Positions 1-7,563 of a stretch of DNA of 64,000 nucleotides are shown piece by piece (positions within the stretch are counted from its first letter, which is position 1; each line of letters opens with the position of its first letter). This stretch comes from Stutzerimonas stutzeri. Its GTDB lineage: Bacteria; Pseudomonadota; Gammaproteobacteria; Pseudomonadales; Pseudomonadaceae. Made by a program: the position numbers and the translations under genes. The notes beneath the pieces are model-generated. The model saw nothing but the letters and a program-made list of their open reading frames with translations, ran no database searches and was not told where the DNA came from. The DNA lies in assembly GCF_024448985.1 (NCBI RefSeq), contig NZ_JAMOII010000009.1:62001-126000 (forward strand), written 5' to 3'.

Positions 1-579
1 GTTGGCAAAGCTGCGCTGGTCGAAGGCGATGTCCTGCAGCCCCTGATAGCTTTCCAGCTGGCGCTCGGTCAGCTGATGCATGTGTTCATCGGCGCAAGCG
101 AAATGGCTCATCAGATTCAGCTCCGCCACCTGCGGCGCAGCACGCAAACGCTCGGCCCAAGACCTCAATTCAGCCGTATCGAAGCCTAGTCGATGCATCC
201 CTGAATCGAGCTTGAGCCAGACATTTAGCGGGCGCGTCGTCGCGCAATCCAGAAGCCGCTGCGCCTGTTCGGCACCCTGCACCGAGATATCCAACCCCCA
301 CTCCATCGCCGCCCGGCAATCCTCTAGATCGAAGCAACCTTCAAGCAGCAGCACGCGTGCTTCGGGCGCCTGTTCCCGTACGATGCGCGCTTCCTCGACG
401 CTGCACACCGCAAAGCCATCGGCTTCGGTGCGTAACGCCGTCACTACCGACGCCGCGCCATGCCCATAGGCATCGGCCTTGACCACAGCAAAAGCCCGCC
501 GCCCCGGCGCGCAACGTTTCGCAAGGGCGTAGTTGTGACGGATGGCGGCCAGATTGATCGTGGCAACGAGGGGGCGCAT
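1..579 (-). CDS. alr: Alanine racemase (3' part outside window)
   Basis: PLP enzyme that interconverts L- and D-alanine, supplying D-Ala for peptidoglycan in the cytoplasm. Only the N-terminal 193 codons are present; the reading frame runs off the left edge. The start at 579 reads MRPLVATINLAAIRHNY, typical of Alr/DadX. The PLP-lysine motif AVVKADAYGHG follows, with Lys34 as the likely Schiff-base residue, and the later TIM-barrel segment includes SGMHRLGF. It lies downstream of dnaB on the same strand, the usual Pseudomonas dnaB-alr order. The family is certain; alr versus dadX is inferred from context. Confidence 0.93.
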   Translation of the reverse strand, partial: MRPLVATINLAAIRHNYALAKRCAPGRRAFAVVKADAYGHGAASVVTALRTEADGFAVCSVEEARIVREQAPEARVLLLEGCFDLEDCRAAMEWGLDISVQGAEQAQRLLDCATTRPLNVWLKLDSGMHRLGFDTAELRSWAERLRAAPQVAELNLMSHFACADEHMHQLTERQLESYQGLQDIAFDQRSFAN

Positions 580-625
580 GGGAGGGTTCCTGGCAACGAA
601 GGGAAGTGGAATCTTAGGCTGAACC

Positions 626-721
626 GCTGGAAGCTGGAAGTCAGCTCGGACGCTGATCACCAAACACAGTCAGGCTTTTATACTTTTACTTCAAGCTACC
701 AGCTTCAGGCCTCAAGCTACC
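626..721 (-). repeat. AGCTGGA-type intergenic hairpin element, copy A
   Basis: One arm holds two GCTGGAAG units (626-640). The other arm (about 689-720) is AGCTT-rich and contains the core TTACTTCAAGCT. The arms are complementary enough to fold into a long stem with a variable loop. It begins 7 nt after the dnaB stop codon in the transcript direction. Related copies lie at 18391-18525 and 59990-60080, in the same orientation and position relative to a stop codon. Confidence 0.75.
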
Positions 722-727
722 CCTTAC

Positions 728-2122
728 CTACTCATCATCAAACTGGTAACTACCCGGCGCCAGGTTCTCGAAGCGGGAGTATTTGCCGAGGAACGCCAGC
801 CGCGTGGTGCCGATGGGACCGTTCCGCTGCTTGCCAATGATGATTTCGGCCACACCCTTGTATTCGGTTTCCGGGTGATACACCTCGTCCCGGTAAACGA
901 ACATGATGATGTCGGCGTCCTGCTCGATAGCGCCGGACTCACGAAGGTCTGAGTTGATTGGGCGCTTGTTGGGTCGCTGCTCAAGGGAGCGGTTAAGCTG
1001 CGAGAGTGCGATGACTGGACAATTGAATTCCTTGGCCAAGCCTTTCAGCGAGCGCGATATCTCGGAAATCTCGTTGGTACGGTTGTCGCCACTGGAGCCA
1101 GGGATTTGCATCAGCTGCAGATAGTCGACCATGATCATGCCGATCTCCCCATGCTCCCGAGCCAGACGCCGCGTGCGGGCGCGCATTTCCGATGGTGAGA
1201 TGCCTGCGGTATCGTCGATGAACAACTTGCGGTCGTTGAGCAGGTTCACCGCAGAGGTCAGCCGTGGCCAGTCGTCGTCGCTGAGCTTGCCGGTCCGCAC
1301 CTTGGTCTGGTCGATCCGGCCAAGGGAGGCCAGCATACGAATTACGATGGAGTCCGCGGGCATTTCCAGCGAAAAGACCAGGATCGCCTTGTCGGAACGC
1401 AGTGCAGCGTTCTCCACAAGGTTCATCGCAAAAGTGGTCTTCCCCATGGAAGGACGACCGGCAACGATGATCAGGTCAGCCGGTTGCAGACCGCTGGTGG
1501 CCTCGTCCAGATCAGCGAAGCCGGTCGACAGCCCGGTAATGTCCTCGCCAGCATTGAACAGCGAGTCGATCCGGTCGATGGCCTTGACCAGAATGTCGTT
1601 GATTCCTATCGGCCCACCCGTATTGGGGCGAGCCTCGGCAATCTGGAAGATCATCCGCTCGGCTTCGTCGAGAATTTCATCGCCCGTCCGCCCCTGCGGT
1701 GCGTATGCGCTGTCGGCAATGTCATTGCTGATACCGATCAGCTGACGCAGCGTGGCACGCTCACGAATGATTTGCGCATAGGCCTTGATGTTCGCCACGG
1801 ACGGGGTGTTCTTGGCCAGCTCACCCAGATAGGCGAGCCCGCCGACCTGCGACAGATGCCCCTCTTTATCCAACTGCTCGGACAGCGTCACCACGTCGAA
1901 CGGCGAGTTGCGCTCAGCCAGCGTATAGATGGCACGGAAGATCAGCCGGTGATCATGGCGATAGAAATCACCATCTGACACCTGGTCAAGCACACGCTCC
2001 CAGGCATTGTTATCCAGCATCAGTCCCCCAAGCACGGCCTGCTCGGCCTCGATGGAATGAGGCGGCACTTTGAGCGCGGCGGTTTCCAGGTCGTATTGCT
2101 GGGGCACACTGATGTCGTTCAT
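728..2122 (-). CDS. dnaB: Replicative DNA helicase DnaB
   Basis: Hexameric 5'-3' helicase that unwinds DNA ahead of the replisome. The 464-residue product has the N-terminal DnaB domain (PHSIEAEQAVLGGLMLD near the start), then the RecA-like core with Walker A GRPSMGKTT, the Walker B-like region MIMVDYLQLM, and the C-terminal SDLRESGAIEQDAD motif. I chose the start at 2122 (MNDISVPQQYDLE) over an upstream in-frame ATG at 2170, because the extra 16 residues are non-family sequence overlapping the rplI terminator. It sits between rplI and alr, the standard Pseudomonas order. Its length is normal and no intein is present. Confidence 0.97.
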   Translation of the reverse strand: MNDISVPQQYDLETAALKVPPHSIEAEQAVLGGLMLDNNAWERVLDQVSDGDFYRHDHRLIFRAIYTLAERNSPFDVVTLSEQLDKEGHLSQVGGLAYLGELAKNTPSVANIKAYAQIIRERATLRQLIGISNDIADSAYAPQGRTGDEILDEAERMIFQIAEARPNTGGPIGINDILVKAIDRIDSLFNAGEDITGLSTGFADLDEATSGLQPADLIIVAGRPSMGKTTFAMNLVENAALRSDKAILVFSLEMPADSIVIRMLASLGRIDQTKVRTGKLSDDDWPRLTSAVNLLNDRKLFIDDTAGISPSEMRARTRRLAREHGEIGMIMVDYLQLMQIPGSSGDNRTNEISEISRSLKGLAKEFNCPVIALSQLNRSLEQRPNKRPINSDLRESGAIEQDADIIMFVYRDEVYHPETEYKGVAEIIIGKQRNGPIGTTRLAFLGKYSRFENLAPGSYQFDDE

Positions 2123-2154
2123 GGCACTCGGAATTCTTTGACGTTCAGAAAGAC

Positions 2155-2187
2155 AAAAGGCACGTTCCACTCGCGTGGAAACGTGCC
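2155..2187 (-). terminator. Rho-independent terminator after rplI
   Basis: On the minus strand a near-perfect stem GGCACGTTTCCAC / GTGGAACGTGCC is followed by TTTT (plus-strand 2159-2187 with AAAA at 2155-2158). It lies between rplI and dnaB and should end the rpsF-rplI transcript. Confidence 0.8.
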
Positions 2188-2232
2188 CGATGTTACCCGT
2201 CAGGCACCAGTGGTGCCAGACGACGGCCAGTA

Positions 2233-2679
2233 TCAGCCAGCGATCACGATCAGCTTCACGGTCGCTTCAACGTCGGTGTGCAGGTGCACAGCCACGTCGT
2301 ACTCACCAACCTGACGGATGGTGCCGTTCGGCAAGCGGATCTCGCTTTTCGCAACTTCGACGCCGGAAGCGGTGAGTGCGTCAGCGATGTCATGAGTACC
2401 GATCGAGCCAAACAGTTTGCCCTCATCGCCCGCAGTAGCGGTGATGGTGACTTCCAGTTCAGCCAGCTGAGCAGCGCGAGTTTCGGCAGAGGCCTTACGA
2501 TCGGCAGCAGCTTTTTCCAGGTCGGCACGACGAGCTTCGAACTCGGCGATGTTGGCCGGGGTTGCAGCGGTAGCCTTGCGCTGCGGCAGCAGGTAGTTGC
2601 GACCGTAACCAGACTTGACGTTTACCTTGTCGCCCAGGTTACCCAGGTTTGCGACTTTTTCTAGCAGGATGACTTCCAT
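2233..2679 (-). CDS. rplI: 50S ribosomal protein L9
   Basis: Large-subunit ribosomal protein of 148 residues, the usual L9 length. The N-terminal rRNA-binding domain ([13 protein letters not shown], then GYGRNYLLP) is joined by a long charged helix to the C-terminal domain, which contains [15 protein letters not shown]. It is the last gene of the rpsF-rpsR-DUF2232-rplI operon and is followed by a strong terminator hairpin. Confidence 0.98.
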   Translation of the reverse strand: MEVILLEKVANLGNLGDKVNVKSGYGRNYLLPQRKATAATPANIAEFEARRADLEKAAADRKASAETRAAQLAELEVTITATAGDEGKLFGSIGTHDIADALTASGVEVAKSEIRLPNGTIRQVGEYDVAVHLHTDVEATVKLIVIAG

Positions 2680-2700
2680 TTGAGTCTTACCTCTTAACTT

Positions 2701-3594
2701 TTAACCTTCACCGTTCGCAGGTCCCGCATCGTCATCACGAGATGCCCGACCGCGAAAATCAAACAAACTGTCGACAATAGCCATGACGGCCAGTAACGGA
2801 TAAATCAACTGCATGAACAGCACCAGCGTGACGTAAAGCCCCACCAGCCAGAACCGCGACATCCGATTCTTCGCCACCAGCCCGTGCACCAATGCAATAC
2901 CGGCAAACGCCAGCGGAACACTGCACAGCGGAGCCAGCATCGCCATCTGCACACCAAGGCTTGGCCCTAGCAACATGCCCGCTAGAAGCACCATCGCCGG
3001 TACCGGCGAAAAGCGCAGCGCCCGGAACTCGAGTCCGAAGCCACCCGGGTTGTACAACAACGCTTGCCAATAACGTCCGAGCATCAGACTGAGCAGGGTG
3101 ATTATCTGCAGCAGCGCTGCAAGCAATCCGGTTAGAACCGGTATCAGCAATGCCCCCAAGCGGGTCTGCTCTTCCACCGAGAGCTGCTGATAGGCCTCCG
3201 ACAGCATGTCGGGCAGCACTTTCTGCAACTCGGTGGCGAGCGCCGCGATCGGCTCGCCGAAAACGATTCCAAGCGCCCAGGCATACAACACCCCGAGCCC
3301 CACACTGCACAACATCACTCGAGGCCAGGAGCTCCGGTTGCGCAACAACAACGCCAACCCGAACGATCCCAGCAGTACCAGCAGCGTGCGTGGATCCCCG
3401 AAATACCACCAGGCCAGTGCGGGCAATACAGCCCAGACCAATACGCCTAGCGCGTCATTCAGACCACGACGCAACAACACCAGGCTTCCTGCTGCAGCAC
3501 ATAGCCAGAACAACATCGGCAACGCCGCAGAGCCAGCCACTACAACAATCGCCTGCATACGGCCGCGCATGATGAAGTCAGCCAGGGCACGCAT
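2701..3594 (-). CDS. DUF2232/YybS-like polytopic membrane protein
   Basis: The 297-residue protein consists almost entirely of hydrophobic segments, about eight predicted transmembrane helices, with a short charged C-terminus (RASRDDDAGPANGEG). A membrane protein of this type (DUF2232) characteristically lies between rpsR and rplI in Pseudomonas. The sequence shows no catalytic motif and I cannot assign a molecular function. It is co-directional with the ribosomal genes, with short gaps of 34 and 21 nt, so it is probably cotranscribed. Confidence 0.8.
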   Translation of the reverse strand: MRALADFIMRGRMQAIVVVAGSAALPMLFWLCAAAGSLVLLRRGLNDALGVLVWAVLPALAWWYFGDPRTLLVLLGSFGLALLLRNRSSWPRVMLCSVGLGVLYAWALGIVFGEPIAALATELQKVLPDMLSEAYQQLSVEEQTRLGALLIPVLTGLLAALLQIITLLSLMLGRYWQALLYNPGGFGLEFRALRFSPVPAMVLLAGMLLGPSLGVQMAMLAPLCSVPLAFAGIALVHGLVAKNRMSRFWLVGLYVTLVLFMQLIYPLLAVMAIVDSLFDFRGRASRDDDAGPANGEG

Positions 3595-3628
3595 GCGATC
3601 TATCCTTTACGTCTGTCGAACAGCTCGA

Positions 3629-3859
3629 TCAACGGCCGTGGCTGTCGGTGTAGGGCAGCAGGGCCAGGAAGCGGGCGCGCTTGATAGCGGTAGCCAGCTG
3701 GCGCTGATAGCGTGCTTTGGTTCCGGTGATACGGCTAGGAACGATCTTGCCGGTTTCGGAAATGTAGGCTTTCAGCGTGTTGAGATCCTTGTAGTCGATC
3801 TCTTTCACGTTTTCTGCAGTGAAACGGCAGAACTTACGACGACGGAAAAAACGTGCCAT
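3629..3859 (-). CDS. rpsR: 30S ribosomal protein S18
   Basis: Small-subunit protein that pairs with S6 on 16S rRNA. The 76 residues begin [13 protein letters not shown] and contain the hallmark segment [19 protein letters not shown] followed by the basic [14 protein letters not shown] region. It lies 28 nt downstream of rpsF in the same operon, as in most bacteria. Confidence 0.98.
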   Translation of the reverse strand: MARFFRRRKFCRFTAENVKEIDYKDLNTLKAYISETGKIVPSRITGTKARYQRQLATAIKRARFLALLPYTDSHGR

Positions 3860-3887
3860 GAAATAGGCTCCTCAATAGGTCCGTGGA

Positions 3888-4310
3888 TTACTCGTCAGCG
3901 TTGTTGTCGCGGCTGTCGCTGTCGCTGTCATTTTCGTTGACAGAGTCAGATTCAGGGCGATCACGACGCTCACGGCGCTCGCTACGGTTTTCCTCAGCCT
4001 TGAGCATCTCGGACTGTTCAGTCTCGGCTTCATCGCGACGAATGACCAGGTTACGGATGACGGCGTCGTTGTAGCGGAAGTTGTCTTCCAGCTCGGCCAG
4101 AGCCTTGCCACTGCACTCGACGTTCAGCATCACGTAGTGGGCCTTGTGGACGTTGTCGATGGCGTAAGCCAGCTGACGACGACCCCAGTCTTCCAGGCGA
4201 TGGATCTTGCCACCGTCCTCTTCGATCAGCTTGGTGTAACGCTCCACCATGCCGCCAACCTGCTCGCTCTGGTCGGGATGGACCAGAAAGATGATTTCGT
4301 AATGACGCAT
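3888..4310 (-). CDS. rpsF: 30S ribosomal protein S6
   Basis: S6 partner of S18 on the 30S platform. The product is 140 residues: [18 protein letters not shown], then the [17 protein letters not shown] core. An acidic tail rich in D, S, E and N follows, the kind of tail glutamylated by RimK in some bacteria. First gene of its operon, with a clear promoter 120 nt upstream. The leader between promoter and start codon could carry the autoregulatory S6:S18 binding hairpin known for this operon, but I could not confirm the conserved fold. Confidence 0.97.
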   Translation of the reverse strand: MRHYEIIFLVHPDQSEQVGGMVERYTKLIEEDGGKIHRLEDWGRRQLAYAIDNVHKAHYVMLNVECSGKALAELEDNFRYNDAVIRNLVIRRDEAETEQSEMLKAEENRSERRERRDRPESDSVNENDSDSDSRDNNADE

Positions 4311-4429
4311 TGTTGCTCCTTACGGGTTGCAGCCTGCCGCAACGCGCGGATCAGGCAAGGAGTGAATGAGTATGTTGTCTTGCCTGCCAGAGAGGCGCGC
4401 AAACGCCTGCCATCCGGGCAAGGGGCGCA

Positions 4430-4458
4430 ATTCTAGAGAAGCCCGCCCAACCACGCAA
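4430..4458 (-). promoter_or_regulatory. Sigma-70-type promoter of the rpsF operon
   Basis: On the minus strand TTGCGT (4458-4453) is followed by a 17-nt spacer and TAGAAT (4435-4430), with the rpsF start about 120 nt further down. Spacing and hexamers fit a housekeeping promoter. Read from sequence only. Confidence 0.6.
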
Positions 4459-4489
4459 GGCGCTTTGGTGATTATTTAACCAGCCAGGC

Positions 4490-6661
4490 TCAGCCGCGCG
4501 CAGTGCTTATTCGTTCGGCCCGAATGCTCTCGAGCAGCGTTCTGACCTGATGAATGTCATAGGGCTTGAGCATGGTGCGCAGATTGTCCAGCCCTTCTTC
4601 ACGGGCATTGATGGCGTATCCGGAGGCGATCACGACGCTCAGCGCGGCATCGCGCGACCGCGCCTGACGCACCAGTTCGATACCGCTCATGCCTGCCAAC
4701 CCCACATCGGTCAGCAACACATCGAAGCGACGTTGTTCCAGCATTTCCAGCGCCGCCTCCGCCGATTCGCAGGGGCTGACCTGGTGCCCGAGCTCCTCCA
4801 TCACCTCGCCGGTGAGCATGCGCAACGTGGGATCGTCCTCGACGAAGAGAATGTTCAAACCTGCAGCCTGCTCCGGAATCGGCTCGGCGATGCCGACGCT
4901 GGATGCCGACGCTGGGCTGTGCACTTGATCGCCGCCCGACTCGCCCTCTTCAATACCCTCGGCAGCGGCCCTCGGCAGATAAACCCGCACGGTTGTGCCT
5001 TTGCCCTCTTCGCCTTCCAGCACAACAAAGCCCCCGCTCTGCCGAACGAAGCCATACACCATACTCAGACCGAGCCCCGACGCATTGGCGTCCTGGCGCG
5101 TGGTGAAGAAGGGCTCGAAGGCGCGCGCCAGCACCTCGGGACGCATGCCCTCGCCTTCGTCGATCACGCTCAACTCCACGTAAGCCCCGGCAGCGACACC
5201 AGGCTGATCGGCCAGCTGCGCGGCACCCAGCGAACGGTTGCGCAGCTGTATGGACAGCGCACCGCCACCGGCCATCGCATCACGTGCGTTGACCGCAAGA
5301 TTGAGAATGGCGGCCTGCAGATTGCCGACATCGGCGAAAACCGACCAAAGATCCGACTGGATATCGACCTTCACCTGCACAGCCCGCCCCAGCGCGCCGT
5401 TCAACAACTCGCTCATCTGCTCCAGCAGTTCACCCAGATCGATCGACTGCGGCTGAAGCGGCTGACGGCTGGCAAACGCGAGCAGCTGGGAAGCCAGACG
5501 TGCTCCTTTTTCCACGCCGCCAACCGCCGATTCCAAACGCCGCTGCGCCGTCTCGTCGCCGCTCAGATTGCGGCGCAGCAACTGCAAATTTCCACCGATG
5601 ATCTGCAGCATGTTGTTGAAGTCATGGGCGATGCCGCCGGTCAGCTTTCCGACCGCTTCGAGCTTCTGCGCCTGCATCAGCGCCGCCTCTGCTACCCGGC
5701 GCTCGGACTCACTATGCAACAGCTCACGCGTTCGCTCGCGAACCAGCTCTTCGAGATGTTCGCGGTGCTCTCGCAGCTCTTGCTGGCTGCGATGCTGCTC
5801 GGTCACGTCGCTGCCCTGCACAAAAATGCCAGATGTCCGCCCATCACGCCCGATGATCGGCTGGAAGACCAGATCGAGGTAGACCTCCTCGGGCTCGACA
5901 CCGGGACGGCGCTGCAAAAGTGCCCGCATCCCCGTGCCGCGGTACGGCTCACCCGTGCGATAAACCTGATCGAGCAAATCGATGAAACCCTGCTCCGCCA
6001 GCTCGGGCACGCCGTCAGTCACGCGCTTGCCGATCAAATGACGGTTACCGGTGACTTGTTGATAGGCCTCATTGACCATCTCGTACACGTGCTCCGGTCC
6101 GCGCAGGAAGCAGACGAAACCGGGAACTTGCGCGAACAGCTGGCGCAACTGGTTGCCTTCGTCCTGGATCAGCCCAGCACGGGACATAATCGCCGCCCCG
6201 ATCTGCTGCCACGACGGCCCCCAGCTTTCGGCCGAGCGCAGCGAAGCCTTCATCGTCTGCATCTCGGTGATATCCATGGTGTGCTGCAGAATCGCGATCA
6301 CCTCGCCCCGCTCATCCAACAGGGGCGTGTGCGTCGCACTCCAGTAACGGTCTTCGTAGGCCGCCCCGCTATCAGCGCTCACGGCGATCGAGTAGCGAAT
6401 GATCGGCAGCGTATCCACAGCGCCAGTGCGGAGCACACGGGCAAACGATTCCAGCAGCTCCTCGACATGGGTCGTTTCCGGCGCTTGCGGATCAGCGGCG
6501 AACGCGTCGTGTATGCGGCGCCCGACGATGTCGTCCAGCTCGCGCGCGGTTAGCTTCAGGTATGCCTCGTTGGCATCCAGGATGGTCAACTCGCGATCAA
6601 GCAATAAATAAGCGTTCGGAGAAGCCCTGAACAATGCCTCGAAAGGCGGGCGCTGCGGCAT
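4490..6661 (-). CDS. PAS-containing hybrid histidine kinase
   Basis: Two-component hybrid sensor of 723 residues with no transmembrane helix, so probably cytosolic. Order: PAS domain (about 8-135), second PAS domain (about 172-290), coiled-coil linker (about 290-335), HisKA with GGIAHDFNN (phospho-acceptor His346), HATPase with NLAVNARDAM and GLGLSMVYG, a linker, then a C-terminal receiver domain with EDD and phospho-acceptor Asp652 in LLTDVGLAG. It resembles the CckA-like class with an attached receiver. No response regulator or output gene lies beside it, so the signal and output are unknown. A second hybrid kinase of the same core type is at 41473. Confidence 0.88.
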   Translation of the reverse strand: MPQRPPFEALFRASPNAYLLLDRELTILDANEAYLKLTARELDDIVGRRIHDAFAADPQAPETTHVEELLESFARVLRTGAVDTLPIIRYSIAVSADSGAAYEDRYWSATHTPLLDERGEVIAILQHTMDITEMQTMKASLRSAESWGPSWQQIGAAIMSRAGLIQDEGNQLRQLFAQVPGFVCFLRGPEHVYEMVNEAYQQVTGNRHLIGKRVTDGVPELAEQGFIDLLDQVYRTGEPYRGTGMRALLQRRPGVEPEEVYLDLVFQPIIGRDGRTSGIFVQGSDVTEQHRSQQELREHREHLEELVRERTRELLHSESERRVAEAALMQAQKLEAVGKLTGGIAHDFNNMLQIIGGNLQLLRRNLSGDETAQRRLESAVGGVEKGARLASQLLAFASRQPLQPQSIDLGELLEQMSELLNGALGRAVQVKVDIQSDLWSVFADVGNLQAAILNLAVNARDAMAGGGALSIQLRNRSLGAAQLADQPGVAAGAYVELSVIDEGEGMRPEVLARAFEPFFTTRQDANASGLGLSMVYGFVRQSGGFVVLEGEEGKGTTVRVYLPRAAAEGIEEGESGGDQVHSPASASSVGIAEPIPEQAAGLNILFVEDDPTLRMLTGEVMEELGHQVSPCESAEAALEMLEQRRFDVLLTDVGLAGMSGIELVRQARSRDAALSVVIASGYAINAREEGLDNLRTMLKPYDIHQVRTLLESIRAERISTARG

Positions 6662-6816
6662 ATAACCTCCATGATGCGCGCTTGACTTGGCCGCTAACGA
6701 CAGCGGCCATCATGCACGACCAAACCAATAGTCGACCAGAAACGGGCTAATGACCGTTACAGGAGCGATCCGTTTCGCGATGAACGGCAACGCGGCGGGA
6801 GCTTGTCAGCCAGCCT

Positions 6817-7563
6817 TTACCCTGCCGAACGACGCTGGCGTAGCGCCTCGAACAGACAGACGCCCGTGGCGACCGACACATTGAGACTGCTAACGCTTCC
6901 AGCCATCGGCAGGCGGACCAGGAAGTCACAGTGCTCGCGCGTCAGACGGCGCATGCCTTTGCCTTCCGCGCCCATCACCAGAACGATAGGACCACTGAGA
7001 TCCTGATCGTAGATCTCCTGCTCGGCTTCTCCCGCCGTACCGACCACCCACAAGCCACGTTGCTGCAGCTTTTCTAGCGTCCGCGCCAGATTGGTCACAG
7101 CCACCAGCGGAATGACTTCCGCCGCACCGCAAGCCACCTTGCGCACCGTGGCGTTAAGGGTTGCGGATTTGTCCTTGGGAATGATCACCGCCAGCGCGCC
7201 GGCCGCGTCGGCGGTGCGCAGGCAGGCACCGAGGTTGTGAGGGTCGGTTACACCGTCGAGCACGAGCAGCAACGGCGCGCCCTCGGCCCGGTCCAGCAAC
7301 TCTTCGAGCATGGCATCGCCCCAGACCTGACTGGGGCTGACATCAGCAACCACGCCCTGATGCACGCCTTCGACCCAAGCATCCATTTCACGACGCTCGC
7401 ACTGACCGACGCGGACTTTCGATTGCGCAGCCAATTGAACCAGCGTCTGTACTCGAGGATCGTCGCGCCCCTCGGCCAGCCAGACCTGCTTGACCCGCTT
7501 CGGATGGTGACGAAGCAAAGCCTCCACGGCGTGCAGGCCGTAGATCTTTTCAAGATCACTCAT
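6817..7563 (-). CDS. rlmB: 23S rRNA (Gm2251) 2'-O-methyltransferase
   Basis: SpoU-class SPOUT methyltransferase that methylates the ribose of G2251 in the 23S rRNA P-loop. The 248-residue protein has an N-terminal substrate-binding domain (IYGLHAVEALLRHHP) and the knotted SAM domain with motifs DGVTDPHNLGACLRTA, IVLVMGAEGKGM and LPMAGSVSSLNVSVA. The start overlaps the rnr stop by 4 nt, indicating translational coupling. The rnr-rlmB pair is conserved in gammaproteobacteria. Confidence 0.96.
   Translation of the reverse strand: MSDLEKIYGLHAVEALLRHHPKRVKQVWLAEGRDDPRVQTLVQLAAQSKVRVGQCERREMDAWVEGVHQGVVADVSPSQVWGDAMLEELLDRAEGAPLLLVLDGVTDPHNLGACLRTADAAGALAVIIPKDKSATLNATVRKVACGAAEVIPLVAVTNLARTLEKLQQRGLWVVGTAGEAEQEIYDQDLSGPIVLVMGAEGKGMRRLTREHCDFLVRLPMAGSVSSLNVSVATGVCLFEALRQRRSAG

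Noticed and set aside
4550-6553. 667-codon open frame on the plus strand opposite the hybrid kinase
   Set aside because: GC-rich antisense shadow. The minus strand has a full PAS-HisKA-HATPase-REC protein, and the antisense translation shows no recognisable domain.
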